DNA of 64,000 nt from Bacillus sp. (in: firmicutes) (GTDB lineage Bacteria; Bacillota; Bacilli; Bacillales; JACDOC01), in the NCBI GenBank assembly GCA_017656295.1, contig JACDOC010000011.1, forward strand, positions 1-64,000, read 5' to 3'. Positions 35,268 through 44,921 of this stretch are shown here, piece after piece. Position numbers and translations under genes: made by a program. Position 1 is the first letter of the stretch. The number at the start of each line of letters is the position of its first letter. The notes below the pieces were generated by a model. It was not told the origin of the DNA. It ran no database searches and saw only the letters and a program-made list of their open reading frames with translations.

Positions 35268-36610
35268 GTTAACTCCTCCGGAAAGCCGGCTAAATTTTTT
35301 GCGTATAGAAGATTCATCCGCTTGATTTCATAAAAAAGGGGACGATTATGAATATCAAGTGCGAACAACGGACTCGGATTTAAATTATTCACCTCAAGAA
35401 TCCACACCCTTTGATCATGATCAATGGCAATATCTATTCCTAAATTTCCACAGTGTACACCACATTGTTCGATACATTGGGCGGTTTTTTTTACGAGCTC
35501 TGAAATCTCCTTCCGCCAAGCAAACACTTCATTTGGTGAAAGGTTAAATATTTTTTGTAACGTCACTTCCCCTATTTCAGCCGTCCCTCCAGCTAAAATA
35601 TTGGTGATAATGCTCCCTTTTTGCCCATATTTGGCCACCATGCACATATCGTTCCATTCACCTGCTTGATCTTTCACTAACACGATTCGAAAATCAATGT
35701 TCTTTCCATCAAAAGAAATTAAGTCAAGCGCTTCCTGTAAAATTACTTTTTTACCTTTAAACCGGTTGAGGAAATACTGGTCTAAATCATATACACTTTT
35801 AAATGTCATCGTATATGCCGTTCCGTCCTGAGAATATTCCAATTTCAAATTCTGTTCTCCAAGTTTGGTAACTTTATATATTCTCTCTCCCATACTTCCG
35901 TGAACAGGTTTCACAAATATTTGGTCATAACGGTTCAATGTGGCTTCTAAGTCTTTCGGTCGTTTGTACAGAACGGTATAAGGTAAAAAGGTCTTTACGT
36001 CATCGTTTTGGGTTAACCATTGATACATCTCCCATTTATTGAATATATAACTGTTAAAAAAACGTTGACCAAACACTCTTTGAAAATAGTTTCTCCATTT
36101 TTTATTTAAATAAATGGTTTTAAAGACACTCGCAGGATATGAATACACACCGCTTTCCCATTTTTTCGTGTCTGGATTATACAAATATCCTTCAATCGTG
36201 TGATCGTTCGTGTGAATCCCCTCTAGTGAAAAAGCAACAATCGCTCCTCCAATATGGTCGTAATCGTATAAGTAATTAGATAAGTATTGCACCGTTTCAT
36301 CTAAACTGCTTTTTTTCGATGTTGTCAGAAGACCGAGATAAGGTCCAATGATTAGTTCATTTGCTACTCGGCGGAGTTCGTACGTTCCATTAATAGGAAT
36401 CCGTAACCATTCAATTATATCAACAGATAACTTGACTTCATTTTCATTTATTTTCGAAGAGATGTTCAAGTTGATTTCTAATACTTGCATGCCAAAACGT
36501 AAAAACCATTTTTTTGAAATGGGAATGTGTTGTCGTCTAGCAGTAGTCGGATGGATCGTTAGTGCATTACGTGCCTGTAAGTCCGGAATAATTTTGTATG
36601 TTCGTTTCAT
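35264..36610 (-). CDS. YheC/YheD-family ATP-grasp protein (third copy)
   Basis: A 448-aa ATP-grasp protein with intact-looking catalytic features: IFVKPVHGSMGERIY (nucleotide Lys and Gly-rich loop), VILQEAL, IDFRIVLVKD, the NILAGGTAE loop, and GIDIAIDHDQRVWILEVN with the metal-binding Asp, Glu and Asn. Such enzymes join a carboxylate to an amine or thiol via an acyl phosphate. The start at 36610 has GGGAGG upstream and lies inside the 3' end of the preceding copy (44-nt overlap). The substrate is unknown; location after an AEP pathway suggests amide ligation of a phosphonate-bearing or peptide precursor. Confidence 0.85.
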   Translation of the reverse strand: MKRTYKIIPDLQARNALTIHPTTARRQHIPISKKWFLRFGMQVLEINLNISSKINENEVKLSVDIIEWLRIPINGTYELRRVANELIIGPYLGLLTTSKKSSLDETVQYLSNYLYDYDHIGGAIVAFSLEGIHTNDHTIEGYLYNPDTKKWESGVYSYPASVFKTIYLNKKWRNYFQRVFGQRFFNSYIFNKWEMYQWLTQNDDVKTFLPYTVLYKRPKDLEATLNRYDQIFVKPVHGSMGERIYKVTKLGEQNLKLEYSQDGTAYTMTFKSVYDLDQYFLNRFKGKKVILQEALDLISFDGKNIDFRIVLVKDQAGEWNDMCMVAKYGQKGSIITNILAGGTAEIGEVTLQKIFNLSPNEVFAWRKEISELVKKTAQCIEQCGVHCGNLGIDIAIDHDQRVWILEVNNLNPSPLFALDIHNRPLFYEIKRMNLLYAKNLAGFPEELT

Positions 36611-37970
36611 TATTTTCCTCCCAGCCAAAACCGGCAATAGAAGCTGAATAAAGAATAGGTTCGTAACAAATTTGACGGTAAATTCTTTCATCTAACAATT
36701 GAAACCCTTTAAATGTCGGACGAACATTCGCTTCTATAAACCAAAAATGTTTTTGTTGATCCAACGCTAAATCGATACCGAATTCGGCAAAATGGCCGCC
36801 TGTTTCATCCATCATTTCACAAAAATGTTTCGTAATGAATTCAATTTCTTCTTCAACTTGAAAAGAGGCGATTTCCGAATCAAAAGCTAACGCAAGCGCT
36901 TCCCTTAGATGAAGGGCACTTCCCCCATTTGAAATGTTGGTAATCATTTTCCCCGGTCCGGCAAGCCGGCACTCAATTCCGCTGCAAACCCAATTTTTCC
37001 ATCTGTTTTTTTGCATAACGACTCGTATATCCCAAGGTCTTCCATTAATTTGCGCTAAAGGGATAAATGGCTGAATGATATAATCTTGATGTATATAGTT
37101 ACCTTCAACTAAATATGATTGCAACTGAGAAAATAAAATACTTATTTCAGTAAATTTTCGATAATCTTGAATGGTTAACGTTCCATCATCATTTTTAGAG
37201 ATGATGGAAATGCCTCGTCCCCTTGAAAGCTTATGTGGCTTTAAGATAACTTTTGTATATTTTGTAAGAAATGATATTAAATTTTCTGTAGTTAGGATGG
37301 CGGTTTCAGGTACATAAGAATGTAATTGTTCATTTTCTTTTAATAATTTATACATTTCCCATTTATCAAATCGCTTCTCATTAAAAACTTTCCAATTGGC
37401 TATATCGGTAACTTCCGTCACAAAATTATTTTTGGAGTTAAATCCTCTTCGATAAACAACCGATGGAAAAGGCAGTTTACCATATTCCCATTTTTGATTG
37501 CTGTAATTATAAAACTGTCCATAAATACATTTATCCTGCCAACTAATCGAGCAATGCCTAAATGCAATATATAGACCACCAACGTGTTCATAAACTCCCA
37601 TGGCATCTGATAATTCTTTTAAACGACGGTCATGATAATAGTAATGCTGATCGCCAAGGAGAAATCCGATTACAGGACCGATATGAATCATGTTATCTTT
37701 AGTGTACATTTGATAAGTAGCCGACTCTTGGAAGAGTAGTTGCTCAAACACTTGGGCGGAACATTTCAAGCGTAATGGTTGATGAAAGTGATTGCCTGTA
37801 TTTTTTTCTGTTGAGGTGTATTCAGATATCATAACCGAAATCTCTCGTTGGCCAAACACTAGTTTTGTCTTCGTTGGCAACTGTTTGGCTATTTCATTTG
37901 GGAAATAGACCACATTGCCAGAATATTCCGAATCTATTTCTTTTAATTTCTCTAATTTTATCCATTTCAT
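36567..37970 (-). CDS. YheC/YheD-family ATP-grasp protein (second copy)
   Basis: A 467-aa family member with a full catalytic set: VILKPHKLSRGRGISII, DYIIQPF, WDIRVVMQKN, TNISNGGSALHL, and FGIDLALDQQKHFWFIEANVR. The N-terminal part (GPVIGFLLGDQ) is shared with the other copies. The ATG overlaps the stop of the first copy. Together with the third copy it provides the ligase activity of the four-gene set. In B. subtilis the YheC and YheD proteins are also adjacent paralogues. Confidence 0.85.
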   Translation of the reverse strand: MKWIKLEKLKEIDSEYSGNVVYFPNEIAKQLPTKTKLVFGQREISVMISEYTSTEKNTGNHFHQPLRLKCSAQVFEQLLFQESATYQMYTKDNMIHIGPVIGFLLGDQHYYYHDRRLKELSDAMGVYEHVGGLYIAFRHCSISWQDKCIYGQFYNYSNQKWEYGKLPFPSVVYRRGFNSKNNFVTEVTDIANWKVFNEKRFDKWEMYKLLKENEQLHSYVPETAILTTENLISFLTKYTKVILKPHKLSRGRGISIISKNDDGTLTIQDYRKFTEISILFSQLQSYLVEGNYIHQDYIIQPFIPLAQINGRPWDIRVVMQKNRWKNWVCSGIECRLAGPGKMITNISNGGSALHLREALALAFDSEIASFQVEEEIEFITKHFCEMMDETGGHFAEFGIDLALDQQKHFWFIEANVRPTFKGFQLLDERIYRQICYEPILYSASIAGFGWEENNETNIQNYSGLTGT

Positions 37971-39016
37971 GTTGTAAGACCCTTTTCTTTGACAGATTGA
38001 TCCCGTAAATATAACAGGTAGAAAAAAGCATGGTCCAATAGATTAGATTGTTCTCCATTTTCTAATTGATTGAAGGTAGACAATTCTTGATCAAACCCGG
38101 CAACATAAATGAGATAAGGAAAACCTTTTTCTTCAAGAAGAAAATCAAGCGTACAACTGCCTAAAAGCGGAATATAAAAATCAAAATACTCCGCAATCTT
38201 TAATGTAAGATTGGTTAATGATTCTACTTGATGATTGGTCATATTTTGAACATTTTTTAACGAGGTGGAGATCATTTCTTGTTGTGAAAAGATTCCTTTT
38301 TTTACAACCATCAAGGGATTCGTCCATGTTCCTTCCGCCCCCTTTTGCAAATACATTCTTATTTCAAGTGGGGTTTTCTCTTTTTTCATACATGGAATCC
38401 CCTTCATTAAACGGAAATTTTTGTTATTGACCATTTTTAAAATATAAGTTTGAATGTCTTTACTTTCACAAACTTGTTCAAAATTGCCAATACAAATAAT
38501 AAAATTGTTCTTCTTTGTTTTTTTAATGACTGCAGCTTTTGGAGAGACGTACGTCTTTTCAGGTAAGAGATATAAGGTATCATTAGCTTGTAACCATTCG
38601 GTTAATATAGTAGGATCTAAGGCTTCTGACGGTAGGAGAAATTGATGGGAACCTTCTAACGCTGTTAACATTTCAAAGATGATACCTTGGTCAAATCGAT
38701 TAACCGGATTAATGACAGTGATGTTTTCCATTTTCCTTAACGTACGCATTTTACGAATATTTTCTTTTCTGGAAAAAAGGGCGAAGTTATAAATTAAAGG
38801 GGGAATGTCACATAGCCCTTCACGAATGGTGTTACCGTCAAGAATCGTACCACAAATGCATTGATAATCTAGATTAATTCCATCGATTGAAAACAAGACG
38901 GTTTTCAATCGATATTGTTTGGAATATCGACTGAATTGTTCAAGCATGTGTTGATAAAGGTGATGCTGTTTTTTTGCATGATATAAAAAGCCCAATTGAA
39001 TCGGTTCTGTTTCCAC
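37967..39016 (-). CDS. YheC/YheD-like ATP-grasp protein, degenerate (first copy)
   Basis: A 349-aa, shorter and divergent relative. The family start LGFLYHAKKQ and the middle region KTLR-x-MENITVINP are recognisable, with PLEIRMYLQKG standing for the DIR motif, but the glycine-rich loop and the Glu/Asn metal site (LIYVAGFDQE in that place) are lost. It is likely a non-catalytic partner or substrate-binding subunit. The start is a GTG preceded by AAGGGGTGAG. A SigK-like promoter lies 48-77 bp upstream, after a 153-bp gap from the NlpC/P60-like gene. Confidence 0.7.
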   Translation of the reverse strand: METEPIQLGFLYHAKKQHHLYQHMLEQFSRYSKQYRLKTVLFSIDGINLDYQCICGTILDGNTIREGLCDIPPLIYNFALFSRKENIRKMRTLRKMENITVINPVNRFDQGIIFEMLTALEGSHQFLLPSEALDPTILTEWLQANDTLYLLPEKTYVSPKAAVIKKTKKNNFIICIGNFEQVCESKDIQTYILKMVNNKNFRLMKGIPCMKKEKTPLEIRMYLQKGAEGTWTNPLMVVKKGIFSQQEMISTSLKNVQNMTNHQVESLTNLTLKIAEYFDFYIPLLGSCTLDFLLEEKGFPYLIYVAGFDQELSTFNQLENGEQSNLLDHAFFYLLYLRDQSVKEKGLTT

Positions 39017-39063
39017 AGTCTCACCCCTTCATAATTCCCTATAAGAGCATGGCATTTCAATTT

Positions 39064-39093
39064 TATTTTATGAATTTATTTCGTATCAGTGTC
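39064..39093 (-). promoter_or_regulatory. SigK-like promoter match before the ATP-grasp genes
   Basis: On the minus strand CATAAAATA (39064-39072) fits the SigK -10 consensus CATANNNTA exactly. GACA (39090-39093) lies 17 nt upstream as a possible -35 (consensus mACm). The match carries little information in AT-rich DNA. Confidence 0.35.
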
Positions 39094-39169
39094 TATCCAA
39101 ATGAGTCATCCAAAATATTTTTGAAAAATAGCTTACAGATACACATCTCTTTTACGTAAATCCGTTTAG

Positions 39170-39877
39170 CTATTGATGACGATTGGGCATAATAATCGGC
39201 TTTTGGGGTGGGAGGACGTACCGCTTTGGAATGACTGGTCCCCGATCTTCGTGACCATCGATAACGATTCCTGGCGTCCATGACCCTTCAGGTAAAATTC
39301 GTTGAACATTATAAAAATTTCTACCATACCATCGTTTGAAGCTTGATATAATTCCGATAGCAGTTGGTGTTCCTCTTGCTGTACAAATGACAGAAGGCCT
39401 TCCTTCTAACTCGCCCATGTAAATCCCTACATGCCCAATATAAACGGTATGATTGCTCCGCTCTTTCCACCAAGTAAAAATATCTCCCGGACGAAGATGT
39501 TTCACCCCTTCCAAGTGCCAATATTCATCAACAATCTTTTGATAAACACCGTCAACACGTTTCCCTATATCGACATACTTTTTCGCAACACCAGTCAAGT
39601 CAAATCCAAAATCGCCATAGACTAATTTGATAAACCCTGAACAATCGAGGACTCCATCAGAGTGATAAGAATTATATCCGTGTCCATATACCGTATAGCC
39701 ATGCTCCATATACCATATCGCACGTTCAACGATTTGGTCCGCTAAACTCCCTTTTATATGTTGATAACTATCACGATACTGCTTCACTTTTTTTAATTCA
39801 TTATTTTTATAATCGTTATAATTCGCTTCATATTTTGCAATCGCTTCTTCTGTTGTCAAAGAGATATAAGATACCAC
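39170..39877 (-). CDS. NlpC/P60-like cysteine hydrolase without signal peptide
   Basis: A 235-aa protein with an N-terminal helical region (1-70) and an NlpC/P60-type papain-like domain. Catalytic Cys79 lies in LDCSGFIKLVYG and His149 in GHVGIYMG, with PGDIF between them as usual. NlpC/P60 enzymes normally cut D-Glu/meso-DAP peptides in the wall. Here no signal peptide or wall-binding domain is present, so it should act in the cytoplasm or mother cell, or on a small peptide. The start is a GTG after AGAGGGTGG. It lies 17 bp after the Nudix gene in the same orientation. Confidence 0.8.
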   Translation of the reverse strand: MVSYISLTTEEAIAKYEANYNDYKNNELKKVKQYRDSYQHIKGSLADQIVERAIWYMEHGYTVYGHGYNSYHSDGVLDCSGFIKLVYGDFGFDLTGVAKKYVDIGKRVDGVYQKIVDEYWHLEGVKHLRPGDIFTWWKERSNHTVYIGHVGIYMGELEGRPSVICTARGTPTAIGIISSFKRWYGRNFYNVQRILPEGSWTPGIVIDGHEDRGPVIPKRYVLPPQKPIIMPNRHQ

Positions 39878-39894
39878 AATTCCACCCTCTTACA

Positions 39895-40302
39895 TTACGA
39901 TTCAATAAAAAATGGATGTTCTGTCTCATTCAAACATTTATGAATTCTCTCTTTATACGTTTTCCATTTCACCATTTGTAGGGCATCCTCGATGGAGAAA
40001 AATCCAGCATCTAACGCATCGTCCCCACATGTGACCTTTCCTCTAATGGGAGTTCCAAGAAAAAGAATGGTACAGCGACTATTTTTAATATCTTGTATAA
40101 CGCCACATAATTTGATAATTTGGATCTCTATTCCGGCCTCTTCTTTCACTTCTCTAATAGCCGCCTCCTGAATAGATTCACCATTTTCTACATACCCACC
40201 AGGAAATTCCCATCCTCTTTTCCAATTTTTTACTAATAAAATTTCATTGTGCTCATTAAATACAGCCACAGAGCCTGCTAACCGATGTTTAGGAAATGCC
40301 AT
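39895..40302 (-). CDS. Nudix hydrolase
   Basis: A 135-aa Nudix pyrophosphohydrolase. The complete Nudix box GGYVENGESIQEAAIREVKE-EAG (Gx5Ex7REUxEExGU) is near residues 35-57. The ATG at 40302 has AAAGGAAG upstream and overlaps the 3' end of the PntC-AEP transaminase gene by 14 nt, tying it to the phosphonate genes. It could cleave CMP-phosphonate or another nucleotide intermediate, or remove misactivated substrate. Specificity cannot be read from the sequence. Confidence 0.87.
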   Translation of the reverse strand: MAFPKHRLAGSVAVFNEHNEILLVKNWKRGWEFPGGYVENGESIQEAAIREVKEEAGIEIQIIKLCGVIQDIKNSRCTILFLGTPIRGKVTCGDDALDAGFFSIEDALQMVKWKTYKERIHKCLNETEHPFFIES

Positions 40303-42160
40303 GATTCTTCTTCCTTTCAGGACAAAATCCAATCGAAAAGAGATATTGCTCTAATAGCTGAACAAATTGTTCCATATCTTTATATGTGATGTCCCCAATA
40401 TTGGCCACCCGAAACGTTGGAAAATCATGAAGTTTTCCAGGATAAATGGTTATTCCATGTTGTTGAAAAAACTGATGCATTTCACCAAAACAATAGCTAG
40501 GAATGGTTGGTTCCACTATGGCCGTAATGATACGGGAGTGATGTTCTTTTTTTACCAAGTGGGTTAATCCTAAACGAGTAATGCCATTAATCAGCACTTC
40601 CCAGATTTTAGAATATCTCGCATACCGATTTTCAATTCCTTCAAGGCGAGTCTCTATGATGGCTTGTTTTAACGCATAAAGTGTTTGAACGGGAGGAGTA
40701 AATCGCATCTGTTTCGTTTCCTGGAAGTATTGATACTGTGAATACAAATGGAGATAAAAATTACGGGGACGAAGCTGTTTCGTCGCTTCTAAATGGTCTT
40801 TTCTCGCAATCACAAATCCAACACCAGCCATGCCTTGAAGATTTTTATTGGAACTAGCGGCAAGATAACTTATATTCATTGCTTCCATATCAAGAGGAAT
40901 AGCCGCATATGAGCTCATTGCATCCACAATCATATGAATACCATATGTTTGACAAAGGCGTCCGAGCGAAGCAATATCATTTAACAGTCCTGTTGTTGTT
41001 TCGTGATGAACAACGGCAAGATGAGTAATCTTCCCGTTAAACTGATGAATGATCTTTTCGATGGATGGAAGGTGTAAAGGTTGATCAGGCCTACTTTCGA
41101 ATTCCACAAAATTCAGGCCATATGCATCGGCGATTTGGCACATTCGTTTTCCGTAGGCACCGTTATTAATAATCAAGACAGTTCCATCACCTATTACGGA
41201 ACTTAAAATAGACTCGACAACAGCCGTTCCAGAGCCCCCAAACAGGACGGTGGTATATTGATCAGTGGATGCAACGAAATTGGTTAATTCATCTGAAATA
41301 AATTGCATCACATAGCCGAATTCTTCTTCTCGCGGACAAATATCAGGAACAACTTGTGCATATTTGACAGTATCTGTCGTAGTGGCTGGTCCCGGATTTA
41401 GTAGAATTTTTCTTTGAACAGGCGGTTTCTCCCTTTCTTGAAGTTTGATGTACGGATAAATGTCACGTTTTGCTTGTAATAAATGTTCTTCGTTATCAAT
41501 TTCACACCAAGCTAATGGATGGATTTTGTAGACGTAAAGTGGAACTTGAGAAGAAATACCTACAAGGGCGGCTTCATAATCGAGCATCAATTGTTCCTGA
41601 AAATGTTTTTCCGCATATTCGCATATCGTATGGAATGTAGAATAGGATAGTTTCGATATTCCTACTAACGCGACGCTAGGGTTAACTAGTTCCTCTTTGT
41701 TTTTGGACATCTTTTTTAAGAAGCATTGTTCATCGGTTTCGATAAAAACCTCGTCATTCGCCCCGGTTAAGCTGCTAGCCAAAATGACATCGGCACAACG
41801 ATGGTTGATTAGTAGTTTAATTGCCTTTTTTTCATAGACTAAGTCACTTTCTAATAGAAGAAAGTCTTGACTAACCCGTTCTTTTAAACAATAAAGGGTG
41901 TATAAACTCCCGGTCGTTTCATACTTGTCGTTACGAACGCAAGTAATTTGGGGATATTGTTTAGCTAGTTCTTCGTAAGCCTCAGCTAAATAACCTGTTC
42001 CAATAACAATCTCTTCAATACCTGCCTCCAATAATTTCTGGATTGATTCTTCAATGATCGGTTTCTCACCGAGTTGTAAAAATCCCTTCGGCTGATGTTT
42101 CGTTCGTTCGCCCAGTCGACTTCCCATCCCAGCGGCTAAAATAACGGCTGTTTTAACCAT
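40289..42160 (-). CDS. pntC: PntC-type cytidylyltransferase fused to 2-aminoethylphosphonate transaminase
   Basis: A 623-aa two-domain enzyme. Residues 1-235 are a nucleotidyltransferase with LAAGMGSRLGERT, QPKGFL and the metal-binding LLESDLVYE, as in PntC, which activates AEP to CMP-AEP. Residues 250-620 are a fold-type I aminotransferase of the AEP-transaminase family: NPGPA at the start, FGGSGTA, VDAMSSYAAIPLD with the PLP-binding Asp, and PLP lysine 439 in SSNKNLQG. In this context it makes AEP from phosphonoacetaldehyde. Such fusions are known from Treponema and others (PntC work of Rice and colleagues). It overlaps both neighbours, so it is part of one translational block. Confidence 0.9.
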   Translation of the reverse strand: MVKTAVILAAGMGSRLGERTKHQPKGFLQLGEKPIIEESIQKLLEAGIEEIVIGTGYLAEAYEELAKQYPQITCVRNDKYETTGSLYTLYCLKERVSQDFLLLESDLVYEKKAIKLLINHRCADVILASSLTGANDEVFIETDEQCFLKKMSKNKEELVNPSVALVGISKLSYSTFHTICEYAEKHFQEQLMLDYEAALVGISSQVPLYVYKIHPLAWCEIDNEEHLLQAKRDIYPYIKLQEREKPPVQRKILLNPGPATTTDTVKYAQVVPDICPREEEFGYVMQFISDELTNFVASTDQYTTVLFGGSGTAVVESILSSVIGDGTVLIINNGAYGKRMCQIADAYGLNFVEFESRPDQPLHLPSIEKIIHQFNGKITHLAVVHHETTTGLLNDIASLGRLCQTYGIHMIVDAMSSYAAIPLDMEAMNISYLAASSNKNLQGMAGVGFVIARKDHLEATKQLRPRNFYLHLYSQYQYFQETKQMRFTPPVQTLYALKQAIIETRLEGIENRYARYSKIWEVLINGITRLGLTHLVKKEHHSRIITAIVEPTIPSYCFGEMHQFFQQHGITIYPGKLHDFPTFRVANIGDITYKDMEQFVQLLEQYLFSIGFCPERKKNHGIS

Positions 42161-43283
42161 TTAAAAACACCTTCAATCGCTCTTTCACTTGATGTGGCTT
42201 TAATGTTGGACGAGCAAGATTTTTCTTTGAGCCAGGTGCTATTTTCATATAAAGAAATGTTAAGCCTTTATGTTTCTTCCAATCATTTATTTGATCAGTT
42301 AATTCATGTAGGTTGTGAATGTAAATCGCTTTTGTATAACCGCAAGATGCTGCTACTTCAACAAAATCAACGTTGTGAGAAACTGTGCTTTGTCCTCCAG
42401 TTGAATCGTGTACATTATTGTCCAATAAAAAATGCAACATATTTTTCGGTGCGTAATACCCATTTGTCGCTAAACTACCCATCCGCATCAACAACGCCCC
42501 GTCACCTTCAATGACGAACACATCTTTATCTTTCTTTGTTCGTGCCATTCCTAGACCAAGCGAACTCACACAGCCCATCGAACCGACCATATATAAATTA
42601 TTCGGGGCATCTTCCACTTCAAACAGTTCCCTGCCTGTTTTACCTGTAGTTGCTAATTGGACGGTTTGCTCGTCTTTCAATGAATTAATATGCTGTAAAA
42701 CTTCCCATCGTGTCGGCAGTTGATCTTCTCCTGATCGATTTACCTTTTTTACGTTGAAATTTGTCCTTTGTTTTTCAATTTTAAGTGATTCCGTTGTAAA
42801 CGTTCCTTTTTTCACAACAAAAAAGAATGACTGCTGATGTTCAATACAAGTTTTCGCACGCTGTAATTGCTGTTTTGCTTCGTCCAAGTTTGATGATAAG
42901 TAATCCCACTTGATTTCCATCAGCTCTAACATTTGTGTAGTGATACGCCCCATCAATTCATGTTGGGGTTCATCTGAAAGTCCCGGTTCCCCTCTTAAAC
43001 TAACAAATCCAAGCACCGGGATTTGAAACGGATAATTTAAAGAAACAAGAGGAGAAACAGCGTTCGTTAACCCGGAATTTTGCATTAATACAACTGATTT
43101 TTCTCCAGCTAATGTCGCACCAGATGCAATAGCCACCGCTTCCCCTTCATTCGTTGCTGCTACATAGTCACATTCGTTCATCGCATAGTTGATTAAATGT
43201 TTAAGAAACGAACAAGGAACCCCACTAAAAAATGTGAAACCTAACTTTTTTAATTCTTCACCAAACAGTTTTGTGTCAATCAA
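42153..43283 (-). CDS. ppd: Phosphonopyruvate decarboxylase
   Basis: A 376-aa thiamine-diphosphate enzyme converting phosphonopyruvate to phosphonoacetaldehyde, the step that makes PEP mutase flux irreversible. Visible motifs are [12 protein letters not shown] at the N-terminus, the catalytic Glu region [14 protein letters not shown], and the ThDP motif [15 protein letters not shown] with downstream [12 protein letters not shown]. The start is set at a TTG (43283) with AGGTGAG just upstream, overlapping the PEP mutase stop by 8 nt. The frame is open for 13 more codons without a ribosome site. The order mutase, decarboxylase, transaminase follows the pathway. Confidence 0.92.
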   Translation of the reverse strand: MIDTKLFGEELKKLGFTFFSGVPCSFLKHLINYAMNECDYVAATNEGEAVAIASGATLAGEKSVVLMQNSGLTNAVSPLVSLNYPFQIPVLGFVSLRGEPGLSDEPQHELMGRITTQMLELMEIKWDYLSSNLDEAKQQLQRAKTCIEHQQSFFFVVKKGTFTTESLKIEKQRTNFNVKKVNRSGEDQLPTRWEVLQHINSLKDEQTVQLATTGKTGRELFEVEDAPNNLYMVGSMGCVSSLGLGMARTKKDKDVFVIEGDGALLMRMGSLATNGYYAPKNMLHFLLDNNVHDSTGGQSTVSHNVDFVEVAASCGYTKAIYIHNLHELTDQINDWKKHKGLTFLYMKIAPGSKKNLARPTLKPHQVKERLKVFLNG

Positions 43284-44874
43284 ATAACTCACCTGCTTTT
43301 TGTAAGTCACGAATTGTATCAATATCTAACCAAGAACCTTTGATATATTTCACGGCAATTTTGTGTGAAGAGCTAATGTAATGAAACAGATCGGCCATGG
43401 TCAGTTGGTGGAAATCTTCTCTTTCTGCCAAATGTTCAAGTGCTTTTTTTACAATGAGTGCCCCTTTTTTCGATACTTTCCATAACCCGATAAATTCCCC
43501 GTGGATGTCTTCTTCTTGTAGATTGTTAGACATATGGAGAAATTGAACGGTACTAGAGTATAACTTTTTAGAATAGGGAATGTTCGTGGTGACAAAATCT
43601 TTATCTTTACTGATGGTTTCGACGTCAGCATCGACGATGAGGGTGATATCGTTTAGGTCATTGAGAAGATCGTTGAGGATGTAATTTTTAAAAATAATAT
43701 CTCCGTAGCTGATGATGGTATTTTCCTGTAATTGTTCTTTTGCTAGATATAATGAATACAGTTCTTTTGTTTCGGCGTATAAATCATTGTCAATAACTGA
43801 GAAATTGGCAGATGACACTTTATCTTTTGCGTATCCTCTCACTACGCAAATGTCTTTAATCCCTACTTTATGAAATTCATCGATTTGTGTAGTTAAAATC
43901 GATTTTCCACCGACTTTCAAAAGCGTTTTCGGAATCTCTTTGGTAAGCTCATCCATGTCTCCACGGCTAGCAGCTAAAATAATGGCATTTACTTTTTTTC
44001 TTGGGACCGGGAGATACTTCTTTTCTGCTTGTTGTAATTCATCTGCTCCTTGAAGTCGAAACACTTCATCGACCGGTACAACCGCTGATTCAACGTCGAC
44101 TAGACTTTGATCTTGATAAATTTGACGGGTCGTATGTTGCATTGCCGTAATCGCTGCACGCAAATTATGATTGGCCCAAATCGCCACATTTACACCTAAA
44201 TCTTTAAAAACTTGGGTCGGAACAGAATAATATTTCGTCGGGACAATGACGACCGGAAGCCTGCCGCTCCATTCTTTCATAAATGCTTTAATCTCTGAAT
44301 GGTCACTTTTTTTACTATGAATTAATACCGCATCCGCTCCTGCTTGACGATACGCCTCCGCACGACGAAGAGCTTCCTGAAGTCCCCAGCCAGCAATAAA
44401 CGCTTCTACTCTGGCGACCACCACAAATTCATCGTCTGCCTGACTATCTTTCATCGCTTTAATTTTTCCACAAAACTCTTCTACATCCGCTAAAGGCTGT
44501 GCCTCCCCGCTAATAAATGAATTCGTTTTTGGAAAGAGCTTATCTTCAATACATACACCGGCGATCTGTCTAGATTCTAATTTTTTTACAAGGCGTCGTG
44601 CGTTATTAAAGTTTCCATATCCCGTATCCCCATCTAATAATATAGGGATGGATGTGGCATCACTCATAAACTCTAACACATCTAACACTTGTGTCCATGA
44701 CGCTTCATTGTTATCTCGTACGCCCAAAGACGCTGAGATGGATAATCCACTGGCCCAAATTCCTTTAAATCCAGCTTCTTCAACAATTTTTGCTGATATA
44801 CCATTATGGGCTTCCATTAAAAAATCTAATGAACTTGAATTAATTATATGTCGTAACTGAGCTGTCTTTTTCAT
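43276..44874 (-). CDS. pepM: PEP mutase fused to a nucleotidyltransferase-like domain
   Basis: A 532-aa fusion. Residues 1-285 are PEP mutase, which forms the C-P bond by converting phosphoenolpyruvate to phosphonopyruvate. The diagnostic motif [10 protein letters not shown] is at 110-119 and the Mg site DGDTGYG at 81-87, which separates it from isocitrate-lyase relatives. Residues 294-532 form a nucleotidyltransferase-like domain. Its usual Gly-rich loop GxGxR is replaced by ASRGDMDE, while metal-site residues (YGDIIF, WLDIDT) remain. AAAGGAAG precedes the ATG at 44874. It starts the dedicated AEP pathway and overlaps ppd. Confidence 0.93.
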   Translation of the reverse strand: MKKTAQLRHIINSSSLDFLMEAHNGISAKIVEEAGFKGIWASGLSISASLGVRDNNEASWTQVLDVLEFMSDATSIPILLDGDTGYGNFNNARRLVKKLESRQIAGVCIEDKLFPKTNSFISGEAQPLADVEEFCGKIKAMKDSQADDEFVVVARVEAFIAGWGLQEALRRAEAYRQAGADAVLIHSKKSDHSEIKAFMKEWSGRLPVVIVPTKYYSVPTQVFKDLGVNVAIWANHNLRAAITAMQHTTRQIYQDQSLVDVESAVVPVDEVFRLQGADELQQAEKKYLPVPRKKVNAIILAASRGDMDELTKEIPKTLLKVGGKSILTTQIDEFHKVGIKDICVVRGYAKDKVSSANFSVIDNDLYAETKELYSLYLAKEQLQENTIISYGDIIFKNYILNDLLNDLNDITLIVDADVETISKDKDFVTTNIPYSKKLYSSTVQFLHMSNNLQEEDIHGEFIGLWKVSKKGALIVKKALEHLAEREDFHQLTMADLFHYISSSHKIAVKYIKGSWLDIDTIRDLQKAGELFD

Positions 44875-44921
44875 GTTGCCTTCCTTTCTAATCAAATATT
44901 TTTTATAAGTAGATAAAAAGA

